43,839 nt of DNA from JAEVZK01 sp038202925 (GTDB taxonomy: Bacteria; Armatimonadota; Fimbriimonadia; Fimbriimonadales; Fimbriimonadaceae), in contig JBBREM010000006.1 in the NCBI GenBank assembly GCA_038202925.1, forward strand, positions 1 through 43,839. The letters run 5' to 3'. Both the position numbers and the translations under genes were made by a program. The notes beneath the pieces are model-generated. The model was given only the letters and a program-made list of their open reading frames with translations. It was not told the origin of the DNA and ran no database searches. Below, piece by piece: positions 38,156-43,839 of the stretch. Within the stretch, counting starts at the first letter, position 1; every line of letters starts with the position of its first letter.

Positions 38156-40239
38156 GCTACATTGCTGCGCGCGGGTGGCAGGATTACGCCTACCGACCTT
38201 GGCAGGGCGCTGAAGCTCATCCCCGCGAAGGCGGGGACTTCGCGCGCGATCTCTTCAAAAATCTCGCCGGCATTGAAGAACGGACGCTCGCCGCTCACGC
38301 GCAGGGCCAGCTCGCTGAAGACACGCCATGCGGGCTTGGCCTCGCCCTTGGTGGGTAGGACCTGCTCGAAAAGCTGCACGCGGCGCTCGATATTGGTGTA
38401 GGTGCCCCCCATCTCGGCGGGCGCCGTCATGGGGAGGACCACGCTTGCGTAGTTGAACGCCTCGTTCTCGCTGTGGGCCTGCACGACGAGGAAGGGGACG
38501 CTTTCGAGCGCGCCCCGCACGGTGTCGGGATTCGCGTGGTGCGCAAAGGGGTCTTCGCCGAGCAGCCACAGACCCTGAATCCGGCCGGAGGCGCAGCCTT
38601 CGAGAATTTCGTGGGTGTTCAGGCCGCCCTCGGGCATCATGCCCAGTGCGATGGCGCCTTCGTCGTTCGCCTCCAGGCCGTAAACGCTGAGCCGTCCGAC
38701 CCCGGACAGAGCCTCGGCGATCGCCTGTCCTTGGGCGTTGTTATACAGCGAGCGAGTCGCGACGACGGGGGCTTCGTTCTCCTTGAGCAAGAGCACGGCC
38801 CTGGCGAGATACTCGGCAGGAACGCCGGTGGTGGCGGCGGCTTCTTGGACTCCCGAGCCGGATAGCGCCTTCGCCAACGCCAACTCGCTTCCAGGTTTGT
38901 AGCGCAGAACGACGTCGGCAAAACCGTCGGCCTCGGTGGGCCGGTCGTGAGCCACGATGACCTTCGCGCCACTCAACACCGCCGCTTTGCGGATGCGCAG
39001 GAACAGAATCGGCTCCTCGTCGGCGAGGGACGTGCCAAAAATTAGGATGGCCGGAGCTTCCTCGTAGGACGCGATCGGCTTCTGAGCTAGATTCAAGCGC
39101 GCGGTTTCGTTGGCGGTGGGAAGGTGAGGCTGATAGCGGTGATCTAGATTCTTCGATCCGAAGACGCTGCGAAAGGTGCGCTGCGCCATGTATAGGTCTT
39201 CGTTCGAATTCTTCGCTCCTCCGATGAGGGCGACCTCGCCGGTGAATGCCTCGATGATCTCCTCGTAGGCCTCCGCCCAACTCGATTCCACAAGCACGTC
39301 GCCACGGCGTACGAGCGGCTTGGTTAGGCGCTTAGCCGAGTTGTAGTATTCGTGGCCGAACTTGCCTCGGTCGCAGGTCCATTCCTCGTTGACCGCCTCG
39401 TTGGTGCGCCCGTTGATCCGCACCATCTTGTTCACCCGGTAGTCGAACCAGATGTTGCAGCCGTTGCCGCACTCCGTGCAGATGCCGGGGCGAGTCTCGA
39501 GGTCCCAGGGGCGGGCGCGGAAGCGATATTGGGCATTGGTGAGCGCGCCAACCGGACAAATCTCGATGACGTTGCCGGAGAACTTGGATTCGAAGTCGCG
39601 CAGCTCGAAGGTCGAAGGCTGCATCGAGGCCCCCCGGAATCGGAATGCAAGCTGGGCATCGCCGGAAATCTCCTCGGTGAACCGCACGCAGCGGCCACAT
39701 TGGATACAGCGCTCGAGATCCAGGGTGACGTACTGCGAGAGGGGGAAAGCCTTGGGCAGATGGCGCTTGAGCTCCAGAAAGCGCGAGGTCGAGGGGCCGT
39801 AGAAGAGGGTGTTGTTCTGCAATGGACACTCGCCGCCGCGATCGCAGATCGGGCAGTCGAGCGGGTGGTTGATGAGCAGGAATTCAAGCACGCCCCGGCG
39901 GTCCTTGTGGACCATCTCGGTGTCGGTGTAGATCGCCATCCCCTCGCTGGCAGGAAGGGTGCAGCCGGCTTGCGGCTTAGGCATCTTTTTGATCGTGCCG
40001 TCGGGCCCTATGAAGCCGACCTCGACGATGCACATGCGGCACATGCCGACCGGCTTCATGCGCTGGTGGTAGCAGAAGATGGGGATTTCGAGGCCGAGCC
40101 GCTTCACGGATTCGACGATCAGCTCGCCCTTGGGGACCTTGATCTCCACGTCGTTGATCGTGATGGTTACAAGCTGTGGATCGGCGACGGCTGCCACAGC
40201 GGCGATTGTACCTAGCCGGATCGTGGAGAAGGACATCAT
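38143..40239 (-). CDS. nuoG: NADH-quinone oxidoreductase subunit G (NuoG-like iron-sulfur subunit)
   Basis: The 698-residue protein carries the N-terminal cluster set of complex I subunit G. The 2Fe-2S ligands are C56, C67, C70 and C93. The His-Cys 4Fe-4S ligands are H125, C129, C132 and C138. A CIQCGRC motif (178-184) with a later ICPVG Cys follows, then GICTECGNGC before the molybdopterin-oxidoreductase-like domain (from about 240), which lacks a cofactor in this family. It belongs to the peripheral arm that passes electrons from NADH. The rest of the nuo operon is not in the window, so this gene stands alone. The last residues NVAAGL come from a repeat-derived hairpin containing the stop. 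The N-terminal 20 residues before LVTITIND are weakly supported, and the start may lie nearer 40180. Confidence 0.93.
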   Translation of the reverse strand: MMSFSTIRLGTIAAVAAVADPQLVTITINDVEIKVPKGELIVESVKRLGLEIPIFCYHQRMKPVGMCRMCIVEVGFIGPDGTIKKMPKPQAGCTLPASEGMAIYTDTEMVHKDRRGVLEFLLINHPLDCPICDRGGECPLQNNTLFYGPSTSRFLELKRHLPKAFPLSQYVTLDLERCIQCGRCVRFTEEISGDAQLAFRFRGASMQPSTFELRDFESKFSGNVIEICPVGALTNAQYRFRARPWDLETRPGICTECGNGCNIWFDYRVNKMVRINGRTNEAVNEEWTCDRGKFGHEYYNSAKRLTKPLVRRGDVLVESSWAEAYEEIIEAFTGEVALIGGAKNSNEDLYMAQRTFRSVFGSKNLDHRYQPHLPTANETARLNLAQKPIASYEEAPAILIFGTSLADEEPILFLRIRKAAVLSGAKVIVAHDRPTEADGFADVVLRYKPGSELALAKALSGSGVQEAAATTGVPAEYLARAVLLLKENEAPVVATRSLYNNAQGQAIAEALSGVGRLSVYGLEANDEGAIALGMMPEGGLNTHEILEGCASGRIQGLWLLGEDPFAHHANPDTVRGALESVPFLVVQAHSENEAFNYASVVLPMTAPAEMGGTYTNIERRVQLFEQVLPTKGEAKPAWRVFSELALRVSGERPFFNAGEIFEEIAREVPAFAGMSFSALPRSVGVILPPARSNVAAGL

Positions 40240-40272
40240 GATGAGCGCGGGGGCGACCCGTGGGAGCGTCGC

Positions 40273-40352
40273 AGTCGAAGGATGGCTTGATGCGCATCGT
40301 TCGGAGATCCTTCGACTCGTCCTCTGGGAAAGCGGCCTCGCTCAGGATGACG
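40273..40352 (+). repeat. Dispersed repeat, partial copy D
   Basis: AGTCGAAGGAT (40273-40283) and ATCCTTCGACT (40307-40317) form perfect 11-bp inverted arms. They are followed by CTCTGGGAAAGCGGCCTCGC and TCAGGATGACG to 40352, matching one end of the 153-bp family. It lies in the divergent gap between nuoG and the L25 gene. Confidence 0.65.
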
Positions 40353-40384
40353 GCACCAGATTTGCAGGCTTCGCAGGGCTTAAA

Positions 40385-40428
40385 TGCTAAACTCTGCTAA
40401 ACCAACGCGATCTCGCGTTGATGGGAGG
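40385..40428 (+). promoter_or_regulatory. L25 leader: direct repeat, perfect hairpin and Shine-Dalgarno
   Basis: TGCTAAAC occurs twice (40385-40392 and 40395-40402) with a 10-bp period. The perfect inverted repeat CAACGCGA-TC-TCGCGTTG (40403-40420) follows at once, then GGGAGG (40423-40428), 10 nt before the ATG at 40439. The TAAACT within the repeats could be a -10, which would place the hairpin at the mRNA 5' end next to the ribosome site. Confidence 0.5.
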
Positions 40429-40438
40429 CATCGAATTC

Positions 40439-41098
40439 ATGTCGGTTTTACAAGCAGAGCGGCGCGCAGGGATTAAGGCGGAGAAACTGCGCCGCCAGGG
40501 CATTTTGCCCATGGCCCTCGTTGAAAGGAGCCATGCTACGACCTTGCTCCAGACCACGGAGCCCAACCTCAAGAAAGCCATGATGGCGGCTGATGGGCTG
40601 GGCCGTCTCGATCTCGAAATCGACGGCGAGAAGGGCCAGCGCAAGGTCATCGTCAAGAATATCGAGCGCGATTTTCTTAAGCACCAGATCCTGACGGTGA
40701 CGCTGCAAGAGGTCGCCGAAGACGACGTCGTGAAGATGGACATCCTCGTGATCGCCATGGGCGAAGTCGGAGAATTCGAGCAGAACGTCACGCTGATGCA
40801 CCAGATGGACCATCTCAAGGTTCGCGGCAAGATGAACGTATTGCCTGAGCGCCTGGAGGTCGACGTCTCGCACCTCACTCCGGGCGATCACATCAACGCC
40901 GGCGACATCGCGCTGCCGGAAGGCGTCGACCTGCTGAGCTCACCCGACTCGACGGTGTTCAGCCTGCAGATCGTGAAGGAAGTCTCACTCGAGCCCGAAA
41001 CGACCGAGGAAGGCGAAGCCGGAGCCGCCGAAGACGGCGAAGCCGGAGCCGCTGCCGAGCCTGCAGCCGAGGAAGAAGAGAGCGGCGGAAGCGAATAA
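40439..41098 (+). CDS. rplY: 50S ribosomal protein L25 (CTC family)
   Basis: The 219-residue protein has the two-domain CTC layout. An N-terminal 5S-rRNA-binding beta-barrel (about 1-95: RAGIKAEKLRRQGILPMALV, IVKNIERDFLKHQILTVTLQ) is followed by the TL5/CTC C-terminal domain (about 96-185: LERLEVDVS-like PERLEVDVSHLTPGDHINAG). An acidic low-complexity tail of Glu/Ala repeats (EGEAGAAEDGEAGAAAEP) ends the protein. It binds 5S rRNA in the large subunit and in some bacteria acts in stress. The ATG at 40439 with GGGAGG upstream is preferred over ATGs at 40418 and 40421. A strong terminator hairpin follows 26 nt after the stop. Confidence 0.94.
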   Translation: MSVLQAERRAGIKAEKLRRQGILPMALVERSHATTLLQTTEPNLKKAMMAADGLGRLDLEIDGEKGQRKVIVKNIERDFLKHQILTVTLQEVAEDDVVKMDILVIAMGEVGEFEQNVTLMHQMDHLKVRGKMNVLPERLEVDVSHLTPGDHINAGDIALPEGVDLLSSPDSTVFSLQIVKEVSLEPETTEEGEAGAAEDGEAGAAAEPAAEEEESGGSE

Positions 41099-41124
41099 TC
41101 CGTTCGTTACTGACTCAAATGAAA

Positions 41125-41150
41125 GAGAACCTCTCGGACGAGAGGTTCTC
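41125..41150 (+). terminator. Intrinsic terminator hairpin after rplY
   Basis: GAGAACCTCTC-GGAC-GAGAGGTTCTC is a perfect 11-bp stem with a 4-nt loop, followed by CTTT on the plus strand and preceded by AAATGAAA, so it could also serve the convergent M28 gene. It is the only unmistakable terminator-like hairpin I found at the end of a gene in the window. Confidence 0.8.
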
Positions 41151-41223
41151 CTTTGCCCTCATTGAGCGGTGAACGTAAGTTGCAGCACAACCCGTGCCTG
41201 GACTGGGTTAAGAGGGCGCTGGC

Positions 41224-42228
41224 CTACTTGCGCGGCGACCAGGGGACTGGCTTCATGAGCCAAGTCTCTAGCGCCACGCCGACCTTGCGAAGCGACTCGG
41301 CCGAGCAGGTGGAGGGCACGTCGCCAAGGGTGTGCCATGGCGCGAAGTCGAAGTCGATGAGGTCGATCGTCGGGATGTGGGCCTGGTTGAGCGGCACATG
41401 GTCGTCCTCGATCTCCGGTCCCATCCACTGCGGGAACGTGCTCCCCAAGCCGTTGGCCGACGCGTTGCGGTAGAAGGCGCGGAGGAGGTCGGGCGCGTTT
41501 CTCATGCTCTGCGGCTCCATCGGAACCTGCAGGTCCTTGTCGCCGATCATGTCGAGCAGAATGCCGTAGGTGGGGCGGGGGTCGGGCATGAGGCGGACGA
41601 ACTCGCGCGCGCCGAGGAACATGTCGCCCAGCCCGGGCCCGAGGTCTTCGCCGTCGGTCATAAAGTACATCACGCCAATATCCTTCGGCAAACGGCCCTT
41701 CAGCGCGCGGGCGAGCTCAAGGAGCACCGCGACCCCGGAAGCGCCGTCGTTGGCCCCCAAGATCGGCTTATCCCGATTGACGGGATCGGGATCCATGTCC
41801 GCGACCGGTCTTGAATCCCAGTGAGCCAGAAGCAGAACCCGAACCTTGGCGTCTTTCCAGTTCTGCTCGCCGATCACGTTGTTCATGTCGACCTTCTGGT
41901 TCTTAACTTTCCAGTCGTAGGTGAAGGGCTGCAATTGGACGTTGTCGCACGACTTCTTCATCTCGGCAACGATGTAGTCCTGGCATTGCTTGTGGGCGTC
42001 GGTCATCGGCACGCGGGGGCCGAAGTCGCACTGCTTGAGCAAGTGGGCCCACGCCTTGTCCTTATCGAACTGCGCGTTGAGCTTGGGGGGAGAAGCCGGC
42101 TGCGCGAAGGAGAGCGCGGCTAGTCCAACACCGACCAGCGCGGAGATGTTTCGCTGAAGCGCTTGCCGCGCAGAACCGATTCGACGGTTGCGCTCTCGAG
42201 GGTTTTGGCGATCTTGGACGTGTCCCAT
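41224..42228 (-). CDS. M28-family metallopeptidase, glutaminyl-peptide cyclotransferase-like
   Basis: The 334-residue protein has the M28 zinc-site motifs: VLLLAHWDSRPVAD (His-x-Asp), GANDGASGVAVLLELAR (bridging Asp), MTDGEDLGP (Glu pair), LDMIGDKDL (Asp) and a late His in DFDFAPWHTLGDV. The FDFAPWHTLGD segment is typical of glutaminyl cyclases, which cyclise N-terminal Gln, rather than general aminopeptidases. A hydrophobic export segment (ISALVGVGLAALSFAQPAS) sits at about 28-46, so the annotated ATG at 42228 gives an unusually long charged N-region. The real start may be a non-ATG codon nearer 42150. The frame overlaps the upstream gene by 109 nt. Confidence 0.85.
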   Translation of the reverse strand: MGHVQDRQNPRERNRRIGSARQALQRNISALVGVGLAALSFAQPASPPKLNAQFDKDKAWAHLLKQCDFGPRVPMTDAHKQCQDYIVAEMKKSCDNVQLQPFTYDWKVKNQKVDMNNVIGEQNWKDAKVRVLLLAHWDSRPVADMDPDPVNRDKPILGANDGASGVAVLLELARALKGRLPKDIGVMYFMTDGEDLGPGLGDMFLGAREFVRLMPDPRPTYGILLDMIGDKDLQVPMEPQSMRNAPDLLRAFYRNASANGLGSTFPQWMGPEIEDDHVPLNQAHIPTIDLIDFDFAPWHTLGDVPSTCSAESLRKVGVALETWLMKPVPWSPRK

Positions 42229-42698
42229 ATTTTGAAGTAACCCAGCCCGCCACGGCCCAGCGATGCCGGCATCGCCACCGTGTACGTGCGGCGCTCATCC
42301 AGCTTAGTCCCATTGGCGGAAATGCTTACGATTCGCTGGCCGGCAGCGGCGCTCTTCTTGAAGGATGCCTCAAAGCCAGAGATCTGCAGAAAGTCGGTGT
42401 TCTTCTGGGGGTAGAGCGAAACCGAGCGCTCAAACGCTTGTTTGATTTGGGCCCCGGTAAGGTTCACGACGACGATCGTCTCGGTCGGAAACTGGACGAG
42501 GCTGGCGAGATTGTCACGCTGCGAGGACTCCTTCACGAGGCCAGCGGCCAAGAAGGCTCCGTCGGTGCCGGCGAACTCTCGAATGATGTCGGCAGCGGCT
42601 TGGGAAGGCAGATGCGAGCCAGCCCCCGCGTCCTGAGCGAAGCCCAGGGATGCGAGTCCCAGCAGAATGCCAACCAAGGCGCGTGTCACTAACTGCAT
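42120..42698 (-). CDS. Stand-alone 5'-nucleotidase C-terminal domain, secreted
   Basis: The 192-residue protein has a clear signal peptide (MQLVTRALVGILLGLASLGF, cleavage after FAQ/DAGA). It then matches the UshA/5'-nucleotidase C-terminal domain: LVQFPTETIVVVNLTGAQIK, AFERSVSLYP, FLQISGFEASFKK, RRTYTVAMPASLGRGGLGYF. The catalytic metallophosphatase domain is missing. The domain usually binds the nucleotide base and here may act with a separate partner or as a binding protein. It sits upstream of and overlaps the M28 gene. ATG at 42698. Confidence 0.8.
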   Translation of the reverse strand: MQLVTRALVGILLGLASLGFAQDAGAGSHLPSQAAADIIREFAGTDGAFLAAGLVKESSQRDNLASLVQFPTETIVVVNLTGAQIKQAFERSVSLYPQKNTDFLQISGFEASFKKSAAAGQRIVSISANGTKLDERRTYTVAMPASLGRGGLGYFKIWDTSKIAKTLESATVESVLRGKRFSETSPRWSVLD

Positions 42699-42843
42699 TT
42701 TCGGCGCGAATCCAAAGAGTTAGACTCCGAAAGAACGAGTTCGTTACGGGGTCCATGGACAAAACGTGTATCGTACATCGAGTTCAACTGGTGGACGGTA
42801 CGTGGATGCGACAAAGTTGGCGTCATTGCGCTCATCTTCGCAG

Positions 42844-43152
42844 TTACTCATCCTCTGAATCGAGAAATTCCTCCATTTCATCGCTCGCGTCCTCGTCAAG
42901 CGCCTTTCCCATTTCCCTTGCGAGTTCTCTCGCTTGGGCGGGCGAGCCTGGCTCGCCAAGAATGTCCATGCGGTCCGCCAGCTCGTCGAGACGGCCCTCC
43001 TCGTTGCGGTAGCGTGCGAATCGGCTGACTAGCTTGGCCACGTGCGGGCTACCGCAGTGCGGGCACCGGTTATCGTCGTCGCTTGCGACCACGCCGACGA
43101 GGGCTTGGAACTTCTTGCCGCATGCGGCGCAGCGGTATTCGTAAACGGGCAT
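42844..43152 (-). CDS. FmdB-family zinc-ribbon protein
   Basis: The 102-residue protein starts MPVYEYRCAACGKKFQALVG, with a CxxC at C8/C11 and a second CxxC at about C34/C37 (CPHCGSPHVAKLVSRF), the FmdB putative regulatory zinc ribbon. An acidic C-terminal tail (DEMEEFLDSEDE) follows. FmdB-like proteins are suspected regulators or carry zinc or sulfur, with no fixed function. The ATG directly follows the ParE stop (TAA then ATG), so it is the third gene of the parDE transcript. Confidence 0.88.
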   Translation of the reverse strand: MPVYEYRCAACGKKFQALVGVVASDDDNRCPHCGSPHVAKLVSRFARYRNEEGRLDELADRMDILGEPGSPAQARELAREMGKALDEDASDEMEEFLDSEDE

Positions 43153-43449
43153 TTACTCTGAGAGCATCCCTGATGCAATGGATCGTGCCGTATGAAACAC
43201 TCGAATAACTTCGATTCGTTCTTCGGAACTGCGGTAGAAAGCGATGAGTGGTCGAACAGTCACACTGCGAATGCCCGTTCCGAAGTCGGATCGTGGAGTC
43301 CCGGAGTCGGGAAAGGCGAGTAGGAGGAGTAGTCGCTCGTCTAGATCGCGCAACAACCCGCTAGCTGCTCTTTCATTTTGTCGAGCTATGTAGAGGTAGA
43401 TTTCGCGGAGGTCGGCGGCGGCTCGAGGGGTCTTAACAAGGGTCCGCAA
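43153..43449 (-). CDS. parE: ParE/RelE-superfamily toxin
   Basis: The 98-residue product from the TTG at 43449 matches the ParE fold: VKTPRAAADLREIYLYIARQ, LLRDLDERLLLLLAFPDSGT, then RSVTVRPLIAFYRSSEERIEVIRVFHTARS, with the conserved strand-Arg and terminal Arg-His features. ParE toxins inhibit DNA gyrase, while RelE relatives cut mRNA. The open frame extends to 43515, but those residues overlap the antitoxin and lack homology. The antitoxin stop ends 2 nt before the TTG, the normal order and spacing. Confidence 0.88.
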   Translation of the reverse strand: MRTLVKTPRAAADLREIYLYIARQNERAASGLLRDLDERLLLLLAFPDSGTPRSDFGTGIRSVTVRPLIAFYRSSEERIEVIRVFHTARSIASGMLSE

Positions 43450-43450
43450 G

Positions 43451-43720
43451 CTAGGCTGATTCCCTCTTTTCGCGCGCCAGAGTTTCCTTGCCGTCTTGGA
43501 TAATGTCATCGACATTTAGAGGCGAGAGTTCGCCGAGATCAGCTTCTTCGATGCCCTTCTGAACCTCCGCCTTGAGCCATGCCAATTTCGATTCTCGTTC
43601 GAGTAAGTGCCTCAGTGCCTCACGCACCAGTTCGCTTGAGCTCGCATAAGCACCGGAAGAGACGAGCCGCTCAACTTCCTTCGCTAGCGGGCCCGGCAGA
43701 GATACGTTCATGGTGGCCAT
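43451..43720 (-). CDS. parD: ParD/CopG-type ribbon-helix-helix antitoxin
   Basis: The 89-residue protein begins MATMNVSLPGPLAKEVERLV, a beta strand and helix of the RHH fold, then SGAYASSSELVREALRHLLE as in ParD, and a charged C-terminal toxin-binding tail. It neutralises the downstream ParE and normally represses its own promoter as a dimer. The ATG at 43720 is 5 nt after TAGAAT. A perfect palindrome lies just upstream. Confidence 0.9.
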   Translation of the reverse strand: MATMNVSLPGPLAKEVERLVSSGAYASSSELVREALRHLLERESKLAWLKAEVQKGIEEADLGELSPLNVDDIIQDGKETLAREKRESA

Positions 43721-43725
43721 AACCC

Positions 43726-43754
43726 ATTCTACGGTGCAATGGCAAACATTGCCA
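43726..43754 (-). promoter_or_regulatory. parDE promoter and palindromic operator
   Basis: Minus-strand TAGAAT (43731-43726) is 5 nt before the ATG at 43720. TGGCAA-ACA-TTGCCA (43740-43754), a perfect inverted repeat, lies 8 nt further upstream, between -10 and -35, the usual site for RHH autorepression. The overlapping CAATG-GCAAA-CATTG also reads as an inverted repeat. Confidence 0.6.
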
Positions 43755-43839
43755 ACCTCTTGGGCCTCCTAGCAACGGTAGAATGAAGGGACGCGGTCCC
43801 GACTCGTCGAGACCCCACCGATTTATATGGCCAGACAGC

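Noticed and set aside
39352..40215. 287-codon plus-strand open frame opposite nuoG
   Set aside because: Shadow frame. NuoG on the other strand has complete iron-sulfur motifs.
43779..43839. A plus-strand TAGAAT at 43779-43784 and an ATG at 43827 suggesting a gene leaving the window
   Set aside because: Only four codons are visible and there is no convincing -35, so no gene can be supported.

Overview
The window is an ordinary, dense bacterial chromosome segment with high G+C. It reads as core and housekeeping DNA with no phage, transposase, tRNA, rRNA or CRISPR array. The gene set points to a diderm (Gram-negative-type) bacterium: an LptC/OstA-like envelope protein, a type II secretion/type IV pilus PilC-like protein, NuoG, the Dxs isoprenoid entry enzyme and periplasmic M28 and lipoprotein products. 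Many genes have a TANNNT -10 box only 5-8 nt before the start codon and no Shine-Dalgarno, which suggests leaderless mRNAs. Together these fit a deep-branching phylum such as Armatimonadota (Fimbriimonadia-like). That placement is an inference and cannot be proven from the sequence alone.

Layout. 1-4713: a partial sugar-phosphate nucleotidyltransferase, an M55 D-aminopeptidase, a frameshifted DinB-fold gene, glmS and a divergent DprA homologue. 4783-9197: a large GH38 alpha-mannosidase convergent with a lipoprotein. 9246-13779: uvrB, a membrane diguanylate cyclase, a two-domain rhodanese and sufE. 13847-16224: pilC-like and a J-domain membrane protein. 16538-20094: a pyrR-pyrB-pyrC-TPR operon with overlapping or abutting genes. 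20096-24111: an LptC/OstA-like protein, an AI-2E-type permease, and a divergent MarR regulator/DoxX pair sharing a 13-bp palindrome. 24113-29183: an imuB-dnaE2 mutagenic polymerase operon. 29467-33542: TfoX-N, purN, plsC, dxs and a response regulator. 33550-38142: a membrane protein, an orphan helix-hairpin-helix protein, 3-methyladenine glycosylase, serS and ribBA. 38143-43839: nuoG, ribosomal protein L25, an M28 peptidase, a stand-alone 5'-nucleotidase C-terminal domain, FmdB-type zinc ribbon, and a parDE toxin-antitoxin pair.

Themes. DNA damage response recurs: uvrB, imuB-dnaE2, the glycosylase, a DprA homologue and a HhH protein. A 7-mer GTAGACA/TGTCTAC occurs just upstream of uvrB, imuB-dnaE2 (twice, as an inverted pair around TATAAT), the DinB-fold gene and doxX, and is a candidate SOS-like operator. 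A dispersed repeat family with CATCCTGAGCGA / TCGCTCAGGATG termini occurs in several intergenic gaps and, strikingly, once inside the dnaE2 reading frame without breaking it. Convergent genes are packed tail to tail (seven of nine pairs within 8 nt or overlapping), and only one clear intrinsic terminator is visible.
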